Of a stretch of 64,000 nt of DNA, positions 45,161 to 56,923 are shown piece after piece (position 1 is the first letter of the stretch; each line of letters starts with the position of its first letter). The position numbers and the translations under genes are program-made. The stretch spans positions 10,056,113-10,120,112 of the forward strand of contig OU744448.1 of NCBI GenBank assembly GCA_916610825.1, given 5' to 3'. Below the pieces are notes generated by a model, which saw only the letters and a program-made list of their open reading frames with translations, was not told the DNA's origin and did not search any database. This DNA comes from Haliclystus octoradiatus (Eukaryota > Cnidaria > Staurozoa > Stauromedusae > Haliclystidae).

Positions 45161-45464
45161 CTACACCATGGCACTACCAATGAAAATATTAAAAAGAATG
45201 GAGTACTATTGCGTCCAAGCAGATAAGTACTGTACTAATACACTACTAATTATATTACATAAATCAATAGCAGCCTATTATAGTCTACATTTTATTATCG
45301 ATTTTAGCACTAGTCTATACATTCCAATTGAATACAATTTCTACTTAGCATATACATATGTAGCAATAATTAAATGTTGCCACAGAAAATGCACTCTTTT
45401 CAATATGGAATCCCAAATTTTTTTATTCCCAAACCAATATGATTACAAAATCAAAAAATCTTAA
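45114..45464 (+). CDS. Small open frame bridging ORF1 and ORF2 of LINE B
   Basis: This 116-codon frame lies in the third reading frame. It overlaps the last 47 bases of ORF1 and the first 26 bases of ORF2, exactly covering the gap between them. The product is hydrophobic and Tyr/Ile-rich with no domain. It may be chance in AT-rich DNA; its placement could also allow coupled re-initiation leading to ORF2. Confidence 0.2.
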   Translation: MTRSFTHKIKCIDVINYTMALPMKILKRMEYYCVQADKYCTNTLLIILHKSIAAYYSLHFIIDFSTSLYIPIEYNFYLAYTYVAIIKCCHRKCTLFNMESQIFLFPNQYDYKIKKS

Positions 45465-48400
45465 CATTACATTTTGGAATGTCAACGGATTAGGATCCAA
45501 GTTTGAGAACCCTGATTTTTTAAATATTTTTCAAAATGAAATAATTTTCCTTTGTCAAACATGGTTGAATAATAACAAAACGTATGATATTCCACTTAAA
45601 AACCAATATACTGCTAATTTCAAAAATAGATCTAAAAAATCCAAAAATAATCTTCGAAATTCAGGAGGAATAATAACTTTAATTAAACATGATATCAAGT
45701 GCGGTATCACTGAAATACAATCAGAGTCAGATGACATTGTCTGGCTTAAACTTAATAAAACATTCTTTGCATTTGAAAAGGATTTATATATAGGTTTTTT
45801 GTACATCAGCCCCCACGTTTCATCTGTGGACGCTATTCATAAGTCCCATGTTTTTGATATTCTCCAACGTGAACTTATAAACATCCCATGCGATTGTGAC
45901 GTGGTTCTTGGGGGTGACTTTAACGCGCGAATAGGCAACGCCCAAGATTTTATCGAAAATGACGAAGATATTTTTTTCGATTTACCATCATCATACGAGC
46001 TAGATTTTGATATTGTTTCTAGAAAATCACGAGACGACACTCGGAATGAATATTGCAGACATTTGATTGATATATGTACAAGTAACCAGCTGAGAATTCT
46101 AAATGGTAGACTGAAAGGAGATGAAAATGGAGAAATGACCTTTTGTAACGCTAAAGGATCGAGCGTGGTAGATTTTGTACTGGCATCTGAAAAATTATAT
46201 CTGAATGACCAGCATATCCTCAAATCACTTTCTGTTGACCAAGAAGGTTTAATCTATTCTGATCATTGTGCACTGCATCTCAGTTTAACTTTTGACAGTA
46301 TCATACCAAAGAATACAGTTAATCCTGATATCTTTACTAATACCAGGCCGTCTCGCTATATTTGGTCGCATGATAGAGTATCAGAGTATAGTGCAAAATT
46401 TGACCAACTAAAAGTTAGACAGACCCTTCAAGAACTTGAATCGAATATTATCGAAAACGAAGACGACCTCAATAACTTCATAACTACTATAACTGATACA
46501 TTAACTTTCTCGTGTGATGGCATTTTCAGGCTAAAATCATTCAGCAAACAGATTTCCAAAAGGCAACCCAAAGCAAATTGGTATACAAAAACATGTTCAG
46601 GAATAAAATCCCAGCTAAACAACATTATTCGGTTATTAAAAGTCAATCCAAGCAACCCTTACCTACGCGGACGTCTCTTCAAAATGCGTAAAGCTTACAA
46701 AACCGAGATAAAAAAATCGAAGCAAAATTACAAGGCAACAGTTTTAAATGAAATTAATAATGCTATGTATACCAACAGAAGTAGATTTTGGGAACTTATA
46801 AATAATAATCTGAAAACACAATCGTCAAACGAAAAAATGCCAAACCCTGAAGATTTACTTCTGCATTTTAAAAAATTACACGAAGATACTCTAACCGTCG
46901 ATGATTCAACTAGCGAAGCATCAATGCCATTACGAGTACCATCATCACCAAGCCTTCTCGATTTTCACGACAGTTCAAATTTAAATCTACCCATAACGGA
47001 AGATGAAATTCTGACGTCTTTAAAACTTTTGAAAATTCGAAAATCTCCAGGAACTGATGGTGTCCTATCAGAGATGATTCATTGTACGATTGATAAATTT
47101 CTAAAAATATACAAAAAACTTTTCAACAACATTTTACAATGCGGTATTTTCCCTCTGGCTTGGAAAGAATCTATGATCTTACCAATTCACAAATCTGGTG
47201 ACTTACTCGACCCTTCTAATTATAGAGGAATAAGCTTAACAAGTATCCTTGGTAAACTTTTCTGTATCGTTCTTAACGAAAGACTAAACAATTTTTTGGA
47301 AACAAACAAATTAATTCACCCAACCCAAGGAGGTTTCCAAGAAAATCGCCGAACAACCGACCATTTATTCTGCTTAAAAACAATCGTTGCAAAATATACA
47401 AAAAACCATCAAAAGCTATATGCCTGCTTCATTGACCTAAAAAAAGCGTTTGATTCTGTTTGCCAAAAGAGGCTCCTACAAAAACTAGAGCAACTCAATA
47501 TCACTGGCAAGTTTTATGACATGATCAAAAGTTTGTACTCTGACAATTCTGCATTTATTATCCATAACAAAAGGCTAACCAAAGCAATCACACCAAACAT
47601 TGGAGTAAGGCAAGGCTGCATACTTAGCCCAAATCTCTTTAATATCTTTGTAAATGACCTTGCCAAAACCATCACATGTAATTCCTCTGATCCTATTATC
47701 TTGCTAGATCAACCATTAAACTGTCTGATGTTTGCAGACGACATTGTTCTTTTTTCTTCCACCCCACAAGGGCTTCAAAACTGTATTAATATAACTTCCC
47801 AATATTGTTCCAAATGGAAACTAAATGTCAACCACGACAAGTCAAAATGTATCGTGTTTTCCAAATTACAACCATCGGGACCTTCGCACAATTTTTATAT
47901 AGACGGGAAACAACTTACTTACACTGATAGTTATAAATATCTTGGATTCACATTCCATAGATCATGCAAGCAGATTTTTGGTATAAAAGAGTTATGTAAA
48001 AAAGGTGAAAAGGCCTGGAACCTGAGCAGGCGCTCGTTGAAGGGATCCCCCACGAACTACGTTGCTATCCATCATACGCTATATAATACCGTTGTTAAAC
48101 CAATTCTCCTCTATGCTTCCGACATTTGGGGAGACACTATAACTAATGAAGAGAACAACATACTGGAAGCACTGCAAAGAAAAATCATGCGCCAAATGCT
48201 GAGCGTAAAGGGAAATACGAACACCCTAGCAGTAAGAGGAGATCTAGGCATTCCACCACTGCAGATAGACATTAAAGTCACTGTATTGAAGTACTTGCTA
48301 CGACTGATCAACTCCGATCGAAGCACGATTATATATAAATCCTTTTCTGAGCAAATGCTCGATAACTCGCCAACATCTTGGCTAGGAAAAGCTAAATCCT

Positions 48401-48984
48401 TTCTGTCAGAAGTCAACATAGACCTTTCATTACTACTATCCAAAGATACTGCTAGTAAATGGAGTAAAAAAAAATTAATCAATACAATCAAAGAAGAGCT
48501 AATTGATAAATATTCTGAAAAATTTAAAAACTTAATCACTAACAGCCTAAACAGATCCAATCAATTAAATTTTTATGCAAATATTTATGAAAATTTTGAA
48601 TTTCAAAGTTACCTACTAATACCAAATGCCTCCGCTAGGCGTGCAATAACTAAACTACGAACTAGTGCACATAAACTCGGGGTTCAGACTGGTAGATACT
48701 TTGACATTCCATACCCAGAACGAACATGTAAATTTTGTGATGAAAACTATATTGACGATGAAGTGCACCTTCTGTTTCAATGCATTGATAATAACGATCT
48801 ACGCGATCAATTTTTCAAAATAGCTGAAGAAGTATATACAAACTTCAGACAGATTGACACCAAAGAACAGTTAAAGGTTTTGTTTACCAAAGCATCATCC
48901 CAAATCCCAAGAAGACTTGGGATATTTATCTCGAAGTCATTAAAAAAGCGACTTTCTGAAAGTCAAGTTGATGATATTATCTAG
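45439..48984 (+). CDS. LINE B ORF2: AP endonuclease, reverse transcriptase, zinc finger
   Basis: 1,181 uninterrupted residues. Endonuclease (residues about 8-290): FWNVNGLGS, CQTWL, GGIITLIK, VVLGGDFNARIG, VVDFVLAS and YSDHCALHLSL. Reverse transcriptase (about 510-830): KSPGTDGVLSEMI, IDLKKAFDSV, GVRQGCILSPNLFN, active site MFADDIVLF and YKYLGFTF. The C-terminal region has a CCHC-like finger (CKFCDENYIDDEVHLLFQC), probably involved in binding template RNA or target DNA. The enzyme nicks target DNA and reverse-transcribes the element RNA from the nick. Since this copy and LINE A are both within TATCA repeats, the endonuclease may prefer that sequence. Confidence 0.92.
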   Translation: MITKSKNLNITFWNVNGLGSKFENPDFLNIFQNEIIFLCQTWLNNNKTYDIPLKNQYTANFKNRSKKSKNNLRNSGGIITLIKHDIKCGITEIQSESDDIVWLKLNKTFFAFEKDLYIGFLYISPHVSSVDAIHKSHVFDILQRELINIPCDCDVVLGGDFNARIGNAQDFIENDEDIFFDLPSSYELDFDIVSRKSRDDTRNEYCRHLIDICTSNQLRILNGRLKGDENGEMTFCNAKGSSVVDFVLASEKLYLNDQHILKSLSVDQEGLIYSDHCALHLSLTFDSIIPKNTVNPDIFTNTRPSRYIWSHDRVSEYSAKFDQLKVRQTLQELESNIIENEDDLNNFITTITDTLTFSCDGIFRLKSFSKQISKRQPKANWYTKTCSGIKSQLNNIIRLLKVNPSNPYLRGRLFKMRKAYKTEIKKSKQNYKATVLNEINNAMYTNRSRFWELINNNLKTQSSNEKMPNPEDLLLHFKKLHEDTLTVDDSTSEASMPLRVPSSPSLLDFHDSSNLNLPITEDEILTSLKLLKIRKSPGTDGVLSEMIHCTIDKFLKIYKKLFNNILQCGIFPLAWKESMILPIHKSGDLLDPSNYRGISLTSILGKLFCIVLNERLNNFLETNKLIHPTQGGFQENRRTTDHLFCLKTIVAKYTKNHQKLYACFIDLKKAFDSVCQKRLLQKLEQLNITGKFYDMIKSLYSDNSAFIIHNKRLTKAITPNIGVRQGCILSPNLFNIFVNDLAKTITCNSSDPIILLDQPLNCLMFADDIVLFSSTPQGLQNCINITSQYCSKWKLNVNHDKSKCIVFSKLQPSGPSHNFYIDGKQLTYTDSYKYLGFTFHRSCKQIFGIKELCKKGEKAWNLSRRSLKGSPTNYVAIHHTLYNTVVKPILLYASDIWGDTITNEENNILEALQRKIMRQMLSVKGNTNTLAVRGDLGIPPLQIDIKVTVLKYLLRLINSDRSTIIYKSFSEQMLDNSPTSWLGKAKSFLSEVNIDLSLLLSKDTASKWSKKKLINTIKEELIDKYSEKFKNLITNSLNRSNQLNFYANIYENFEFQSYLLIPNASARRAITKLRTSAHKLGVQTGRYFDIPYPERTCKFCDENYIDDEVHLLFQCIDNNDLRDQFFKIAEEVYTNFRQIDTKEQLKVLFTKASSQIPRRLGIFISKSLKKRLSESQVDDII

Positions 48985-49104
48985 CCTGTAGTCATGTAAA
49001 TAATTTAATTGAATATGTATAAATAAGACTACATCTTACAAACCTGTCACACATCCTGTATTTATTTTGGATATATTGACAATAAATGAAACAAACAAAC
49101 AAAC

Positions 49105-49279
49105 ATATCATATCATATCATATCATATCATATCATATCATATCATATCATATCATATCATATCATATCATATCATATCATATCATATCATATCATATCA
49201 TATCATATCATATCATATCATATCATATCATATCATATCATATCATATCATATCATATCATATCATATCATATCATGTC
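49105..49279. repeat. (TATCA)n array 3' of LINE B
   Basis: About 34 near-perfect pentamers following the (AAAC)n tail of LINE B, ending TATCATGTCATAATATATCC where a CR1 fragment begins. Confidence 0.98.
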
Positions 49280-49284
49280 ATAAT

Positions 49285-50800
49285 ATATCCGAAAAACCGC
49301 TCTAGTCATTCCACTTTATAAAAAGGGACTATCATCAAAGAAACAGAACTATCGTCTAATATCTCTAACATGTATTGCCTGTAAAGTAATGGAAAAAGTT
49401 ATACACGATGAATAACCTTGCTTTCTTCTCAGTAATAATCTTATCATCGACAAGCAATATGGTTTTTTTACGCCGAAGATCTACTTGTACTCAGTTGTTA
49501 TTAACAATCAATGAATGGTGTGACGTGATAACATACGAGCGCGAGTAGATGCAGTTTATATAGATTTCAAAAAAGCATTTGACACTGTCATTCATTCAAA
49601 ATTACTTTCAAAACTCAAAGCATACGTTTTGAGCTTTTAAATTGGTTAGAAAGCTTTTTAAATGGTCATTCGCAGCAAGTAGTTATTGGAAATTCTTTAT
49701 CGTCATCAATAAATGTTACTAGCGGGGTACCGCAGGGTTCTGTTTTGGGACCTTTATTGTTTCTAATTTATGTAAATGACATTGGTTCTTGTTTAAAGCA
49801 GAATTGTGAAGTTAAACTTTTCGCTGCTGATGCTAAATTTTCAGTTGGTCGTTACACTAACTCAGACGATAATGCACTCCAATACACGCTTGACGCTTTT
49901 TGTGATTGGGCAAATGCCTGGCAACTTCAAATCGCCATAGAAAAATGCAATGCTATCTCTTTTGGAAATAAGAACTTATCCATATGCAAATATTATTTGA
50001 ATAGTGAAGAAGTTGTTAGAATAGATAAAGTTAGAGATCTTGGTGTTATTATATGTTCTGATTTAAAGTCATCAAGTCACTATGCTAAAATCGCTGGTAA
50101 AGCTCATTCAGCATCTTACCTTATATAAATATATATTCAAATGTTTCTCTTCTAAAGACCATAGATGTCTAATAAAAGCCTATACAACGTATGTACGTCT
50201 TATATTGGAGTCTAAATCACCAGTATCATGCCAGTATGGAGTCCTTATTTATTAAAAGATGTTGAATGCATAGAAAAAGTTCAACAGAGATTTACAAAAC
50301 GCGTATGCCGAAAATGTTCCAATTCTGATAATTCTGATTATTGTACTCGACTTAAGATGCTAGGTTTGGCTTTCTTTGGAAGTTCGGCGAATTTACGCCG
50401 ATCTATGTATGGTCTACAAAGTTGTTAATGGAATGGTTGATTTAAAAAAAGAAATGTTTCTTGCCTCTCACAAAACCAAAACTAGAGGACATTCTCAGAA
50501 ATTATATCAAAGACATTTACCTGTTAATAACACTGTAGCTAATATATTTGCAAACCGCGTAATACCAATATGGAACTCATTACTAGAATCATTAGTTACT
50601 GCCCCTTTTGTTACATTAAAAAAAACTTAAGACCGAATAAATTTTTCAAATTTTTGTAGACTTAGCTTTTAATTATTATCATGTTGTATTTCAAATTTAG
50701 GCTCCAATGTAAGTGTAAGTTATATATAACTTACCAGTGTTTGCCTGTCAAACTTTTATTTCATTTGACAAATAAAAATCAATCAATCAATCAATCAATA
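49285..50800 (+). mobile_element. CR1-like LINE, 5'-truncated and frameshifted
   Basis: RT-to-3'-end part of the same family as 3190-6480. Strings seen: KTALVIPLYKKGL, SGVPQGSVLGPLLFLIYVND, FAADAKFSV (FADD changed to FAAD), RVCRKCSNSDN and VIPIWNSLLESLV. Several frameshifts and stops occur. The 3' end is TTTGACAAATAAAAATC with an (AATC)n tail. The changed RT active site alone would inactivate it. Confidence 0.85.
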
Positions 50801-50809
50801 TCATGAGGG

Positions 50810-51850
50810 TTATTTTAGGTGTTTTTCTTAATGCTGGTTTTCTCACTTTCTCAAATTTGTAGGTCTCTCAAATCAGAACGAGGCGTGCGGATGACTCCAT
50901 ACTACTATATATGCTCATAGTATAGATGTTCATCGTATTTAGAAAGCTTTCATGAAAATATATTATGCTTCTATTCAGATACAGTCATTTTAAGTCCATA
51001 TGGGGGTATATCTTATTTTAGTGTAATGCTGGTTTTTCCCTTTTTCTTTTCATTGGGTATTAGATCTTTTAAATCAGAACGAGGCATGCATATCATTAAA
51101 TAACAATTGGCAACGTCTAGTTTTTTGCATTTCTTTCTTTAATGCTCTGCATATCCGCATCTAACACTATTGATGTTTTGCCACCAATAAAGTTATCAAT
51201 TGTTGGTTCGTTTTGTATCCTTCAAAAAAGAATCTGCCTTTGGCAAAAATGTGCCTTACATATGAAATTATAGAAGATTAACAATACTTTTTTCAGATAT
51301 AGATGAAGGTGCATATTGGTTAATATGCAAGAAGATTTTAATTCGCGATAGGTTCATACGTCACAAAATCAGGTTAAAAATTATTCAAAAAATTGTTCAC
51401 ATACTTGTAGTTCTCTCAAATGACAACGAGAAATACAGGTGACTTGATAAAGCTATTATGTGTAGTTCTTAGATGTGTATCAAGACAAGTTAAAAATTTC
51501 ATGAAAATATATCTTGCTTTTATATAGATACTTCCATCCAAGCTGTAGGTAGCATCTTAGGGTTCCTCACATTGCAGGTGTCCCTTTCTCCAACTTGTGG
51601 TAGGTCTATCCAATCATGACGATAAATGGATATATTATTATATAGTTCTTAGATGTGTAGTCGAGACAATGGAACAGATTTTTGAAAATATATCATGTAT
51701 TTATCATTAGATACAGCCAATGGAGTTATCTTGGTTGTATCTTAGGGTTTTTCAAAATGCCAGTCTTCCACTTTCTCCAAACTTTATACGTCTCTGAGAT
51801 TATAATGAGGCATCACCGATGAATACATATCTGTAAATGTAGTTTTTAGA
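50810..51850. repeat. Diverged tandem repeats, ~190-bp spacing
   Basis: Related phrases recur about every 190 bases: TAATGCTGGTTTTCTCACTT, GTAGGTCTCTCAAATCAGAA, CATGAAAATATATTATGCTT. Copies are strongly diverged. No coding. Confidence 0.55.
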
Positions 51851-51879
51851 CTGTATCAGATTTAAGTAGAAAAGTGGAG

Positions 51880-52475
51880 TAATAACTAGCAATTATAGTT
51901 ATTTACCATAATCATTCCATAAATTAAATGCTTCGATTAAACTACAGGTGATAAATAGTGACTTAGAATATCGCGATAGGGAATTAACCGATAAGTTTAA
52001 TCAGGAAAATGGATAAGTTGATGAAAAATCCCTTTAAGAAACGAACTTTTGTATAATATAGCAACCCGGGTATGATACTGATACACCTCTGTGTGAAGTG
52101 TTAGCTACCAATTATAGCTATTTCTAAATTACTTGTTTTGATAAAAATCGGATTAAAATACAAGTGTTCAGTAGTAAAAAAATTCTGATAGGCAACCGCT
52201 AAGTTTAATGAGGAAAATTAATAAGTTGATGATAAAGCCGGTCAAGACACGGACATTTGTGCACTATAGCAAGGTATTCTACTGATACACTTATGAAGTA
52301 TTAGCTACCAATTATAGTTATTAACCATGAATTTGATTGGATGAAATTATACGTGTTTAATAGTAAAGAATATCGGCTTTTGTAGCGATAAGTTTAAAGA
52401 AGAAAATTAATAAGTCGATGATAAAACCTGTAAATATACTAACTTTTGTGCACTATAGCAAGGTATGCTACTGTC
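51880..52475. repeat. Diverged tandem repeats, ~200-220-bp spacing
   Basis: Three units with CCAATTATAGTTATT, CGATAAGTTTAA, GAAAATTAATAAGTTGATGA and TTGTGCACTATAGCAAGGTA. Starts lie near 51886, 52107 and 52308. No coding. Confidence 0.65.
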
Positions 52476-53972
52476 TAATATTTCACAACGTGTCTAATTT
52501 AATAACAAAGCGGTATACAACAACAAAAGCCGTAACATGTTAATGATAGGTGTCTATGCTGTGAAACACAGTATGTATAGCCCTGGTGAGATATTGAAAA
52601 GTTTTATTTTCACACAAATATTGTTGATAGAAGCCGCACATGCGTAAATGCAAATGACTAGAAGATCTCGCTACGTCCTATGGAGGGACCCGTAAGGGTC
52701 CTTCCACACAATTATATGACTGCTACTGGCTGCTGAATTAAAAATGTTGGGATAGAGACCCTGGGTTGATGGCATTGAAAACCCATATACCTTTAATAAT
52801 GATTGCCATGGAATGTCGTAGGTTGTATTGATATAATTGAAAATCTCGTAGTACAGATCCGCAACTCATGTGTTTTCTAAATTGATTATTAAACAGTGAT
52901 AACGCTTGCTTGTTTTATTACTTTACGTCAAAGCTGTTGCATATAGGAATCGACGAAGTTATACTGTGTACATCTGGGATTGCACTTTTAATACGGATAA
53001 AGATAAACAATCCTCTTGATAGCGTGTGGCTAACAATTTTATTTCCATGGATATCACACCATGGAATTCTCGACAACCATAGATTTTCCAGTTGTTTGGA
53101 TTTTGATCTAAATTTCCATTTTGTACCTATAACTACCTCTTGTTTGGGAGCATTTTATAGGTAACCATCAAGATGTGATCAATAATGTTAGTTTATTTGA
53201 ATAATTATATTTGAAAATCATGGATTTTCTTCTCTTGGGATGGAGAAATACTGTTCAAACAATCCTTAATATGAGAAAGTGAGTCGTCAAAGTTTTTTCC
53301 GCTGCTCCGTGTGTGTAGTAATGGAGTTGATTTTGTTAGAAGGAATGGAGTAATGAATATTGGAAAAAGAAGCAATTACTTATGATAAATTATTTGCAAA
53401 GTGTTATCGAGCTGGCATATTTCAAATTATGCTTGGTGAGCATCCGGACCTAATTACGACCGAAATGCTGATGTAATCTAAAAGTCCATTTGCAATCAAC
53501 AATGGTGATCGTGATTACAGAAGATTTGAAAAACATTGAATATTTGAACCGTGAACTATATGTGGTCTGTACAATATTCTGTCAAAAAAGTAGGTTGCAC
53601 CTTCCTAGATGTAGCCTCTAGCTTGCACAATATTATTCTTCATTGGCCCAACACAAATCTCACTGATGATAACTAGTTTTCATTAACATCAGATCAAACA
53701 AATTTTCTAACATGATAAACACCGGTATGATGACATCAATCAAAAAATAATTGTACATATACACATCGGGTATTCATATCATATTTACATCATATAAGTT
53801 AACAAAACAAAAAGGTAACAAAAAGGAATAGAATATTTTTAATGCCACAATAACTACTAATTAAGGTAAATAAAAAAGTTAACAAACAAATAAGGATAAA
53901 GATTAAAGAAGGAATGAATAAGTAAATGAATGAATGATATACGTATGTTAATTATCATACGTGTAATCTTCA
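52476..53972. other. Intergenic stretch
   Basis: A plus-strand frame at 52910-53164 (84 codons) has no recognisable domain. Nothing else is supported. Confidence 0.35.
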
Positions 53973-54857
53973 TCATAGATGAATAAGAAATACAAGTGAA
54001 ATCAACGTATATATAGTCAGTAGTAAGACATCTAAGCTGTTTATTATTGCACTACTTTCCATATCATTATCCAATTTGTTCTCTTGTCGGCCACCATAGT
54101 TTTCCTTTTTACCCATTTGCTTACTTGTATCCCATGTAGGATATTCATAGCATAGCTTTGGTTCATAGCGCCATAATTCCACAAAGAGTTTCCAGTCATA
54201 TCGAGATGGATAGGAGCATTGTTTTCTAAAATCTGTCAATATATTTTGAGTTTGGAAATCATCACCTCTTAATTTCCATAATTTCTTCATCATATCTGGA
54301 TAAGCCCCATGTATTGATATATATTTCATACAAATATCATCTTTATCGTATTCATTGAATAATTTTGTGAATGATGCAGATGGATGATGGTGTATTCTAC
54401 TATCATGATGATATATATTGGATAATTTCAATCGATTATTCCATTCACCTATCATTTGATCAGCCCATGGATGACACATCAATTCATCGTATTTTTGCCA
54501 TAAATACGTCTTTACCAACCCTCTAGATAATAAAATGATACTCTCTTCTGGTCGAACGATGTCTTCTTCGCAATGAAGCCAGCCCCATTGGAATAGATCA
54601 GGAGCAGGAAATATGAGTTCTTTAATGAAGCGTTTTGCACAAAGCATGATATCATCATCTAGTCTCATAAAGTAACTGAAATTATAGTTTTGCATGGTCC
54701 ATATCATATGATATAGGAAACGATCACCAAATCGTACACCACTAAAATTAGGCTGCAAATAAATGTCTTTGTATGTTTTCATCTCTCTCATGAGGTCATC
54801 ATAGTAATGGTCTGATTGTGATAAACTGTCAGTCATAAAAATACACTTGACTTTAAC
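53973..54857 (-). pseudogene. GT31 glycosyltransferase exon 2, duplicated copy without exon 1
   Basis: This duplicates exon 2 of the gene at 6428 with splice acceptor (TTTCGTAG) and DxD motif (FMRLDDDIML) intact and no frameshift. Protein changes noticed: Thr to Met (DELMCHPW), Arg to Lys (MGKKENYGG), Leu to Ile (SSAIINSL). The C-terminus ends at FLIHL followed by TGA, without the LINE-derived tail of copy 1. No exon 1 counterpart (RRQAIRDTWW) was found between here and the window end, so it may be an orphan exon, a gene with a different first exon, or a gene whose exon 1 lies beyond 64000. Confidence 0.75.
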
Positions 54858-54991
54858 CTACGAAAGAAACAACAGTGTTTTAAATGCATAGCAATAATGC
54901 AGACCCGTGACACCTGACAAGTTTCTAATCTTAGAGAAGTTGCTTAAATGCCATATACAATTATCAGCTTCCTCATATTTGTTATCAATAC
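53981..54991. repeat. 1,011-bp segmental duplicate, copy 2
   Basis: Same length and order as 6481-7491. Both edges are sharp: to the left GAATAAGAAATAC is shared, to the right GTTATCAATAC is shared, and flanks differ beyond. Confidence 0.9.
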
Positions 54992-55804
54992 TAAGATCAA
55001 TACGGTATATAATAGACTAGTAAAAAAAAAACTAATTTTGAAATGTGAAATGCACAATCCAATTTATTTGTCAGAGGTGTCTAAAATAAGATTGCCAAAA
55101 CTTCATTTTCAAATTCCAGCAGGAAGTGGGGGTGACAAGACCCCTCTAAAGTAATAGGTAATGTGATTTCTTTAGATGGCTATAAAGGTTACATTCTGAA
55201 ACATTCTGTTTGAATAATCAAAATGTCCAAAACCTAATATATCCTATGCAAATGACTGATTTTACATGATGCATAAAAAGTGTGGCTTCCGCTGAGATAA
55301 TCGCTTATTTTGACAAATGTGAGGTTTGAATCTTTCATCGTTGAGAGTATTATAGCATAGGTGCGAGATACTTTTGTGGTCATTCCTGATAAGTTTACGC
55401 ATGGTTTATGTAAAAATAGACTTGAATCGATGACTTTTACTCTGACTTCCATCGTGACATGTTCGTTTGTACAGTTGTATGTCATAACTAAGGTAGACAA
55501 TAGACAATTAGACATAGCATGATATTATTAGCTTTATCGAAGAATAAAATATTGGCCAATAAAATTGTTTTGTGACATGCGTTGTTTCAAAACACTACTT
55601 TATATGAATAATTTTAAGTAATTCAAAGTCGAGGTTATCAAATTACGACAGTCTTTCAAACTCATCAAATCATACCAATTCAATCTTTCGTATCATTTTC
55701 TGATTTCAATGGTCTATAAAATATTAAGCCTTGAGAGAAAGCTAATAAAATCATGCTATGTCTAAATTTCTATTGTCTATTTCCGCTGACCAAACGTATC
55801 GCGG

Positions 55805-55884
55805 GCTATGAGAACGATGGGCTGCTAACATTTCAATTTGATTTTCATTCCCGAATGTTGCTAGCAGCCCATCGTTCTCATAGC
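55805..55884. repeat. Foldback with 23-bp perfect arms
   Basis: Arms GCTATGAGAACGATGGGCTG plus CTA at 55805-55827 and their exact reverse complement at 55862-55884, separated by 34 bases. Confidence 0.85.
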
Positions 55885-56716
55885 GTGCAGCATAATACGC
55901 ACGCAGCTCAAGAGCAGCGGTATACCTCATTAGCCACATAAACGTAGTCAGGCAAGACAGCCTTACGCGTGGGTATGTGGTCAATCTGTCATATACCCGA
56001 AGCATAATAAATATCAGTTTATCAGTATTTTTTTTTAATAATATAAATTGTGACATAATGCCTATACTACGTCTTCTATATGCACATTGACTTGACACTA
56101 TTTTATATCAGGAGCACTGCTGTGGATATTATTCTTCAAGGTATTGTGAACCATTCGTTTAAGGGGATTGAGTGTAAATTATTAAGATATTCTACTGACT
56201 ACGACTGGGTTTGTCTTTGACACACCTGATACAACTGGCCATGTATTCTGTCCTTGAAAGACGTATGTATTTGTCAAGTGATCGAAGCATATCTGTCAAT
56301 ATTGTCACAAATTGTCACGGAGGGTAATAGACGAAGCTCTACGGTCGCAGTCATAGAGTTCACAGCTTGCGTGACCGCAGGCTATGAGAGCAATGGGCTG
56401 CAAGACACATGCGAGTTTCAGTTTCAAAATCAAACGGAAGTCTTATGAGAACAATGAGGTGCGAAGTGGTAAAACCTGTAAACTGTAACCGCAGTCAGTC
56501 TACTAATTTAAATAGTTGTATCTGTGTGTGTTAGTACCAAGATAATACGCAACAAATGAACTGCCAACTAAACCTAATGAAGCTGCTCAATGCTGATATG
56601 TTGATAAGTTGGTTTTTCTTAAAGGAATAATTAAATCACATAAAGTAATACAAAGTCGATAAATAATCAAATACAATGTAAACTAGGTTATAACACAATT
56701 ACAGATAAAAAACATA

Positions 56717-56849
56717 CCTTTGGTGTTCGTTCCAGCACAGATAACAACACCTGTTAATAATGTTTTACAATTCGTTCGAGTCAGCGTAGCTCTTCTCTAT
56801 ACGATTGATATAACATTTACAATAATTTTACGTATTGAACACCAAAGGC
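56717..56849. repeat. Short inverted repeat, MITE-like
   Basis: CCTTTGGTGTTC near 56718 and GAACACCAAAGG near 56837 bracket about 105 bases. No clear TSD was found. Confidence 0.5.
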
Positions 56850-56923
56850 GGAAAATATGTTTATGATGACTAAGTTTCGATCTTTCTAGACATTTACTTA
56901 CAATAGATTAACGAGATGACTAA

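Larger units (their letters stand above)
43360..49104 (+). mobile_element. LINE B: apparently intact non-LTR retrotransposon in (TATCA)n
   Basis: It is a 5.7-kb element with ORF1 (43406-45160), ORF2 (45439-48984) and a short 3' region ending in (AAAC)n, with (TATCA)n arrays at both ends. The 5' untranslated region is only about 46 bases. Both ORFs are uninterrupted, so the copy may be competent. The APE endonuclease, RT and the SGNH ORF1 place it in the CR1/I-type superclades. Clade assignment needs a tree. Confidence 0.9.
54992..56923. other. Intergenic stretch with hairpins and one exon-like frame
   Basis: A minus-strand frame at about 55240-55490 follows a possible acceptor (GTCTACCTTAG) and reads MTYNCTNEHVTMEVRVKVID, then SDYLSGSHTFYASCK; it looks like part of an extracellular domain with Asn-glycosylation sites, but I recognise no family. 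Two foldback structures are listed separately. A sequence like their arm (GGCTATGAGAGCAATGGGCT) recurs at about 56380. Confidence 0.35.
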
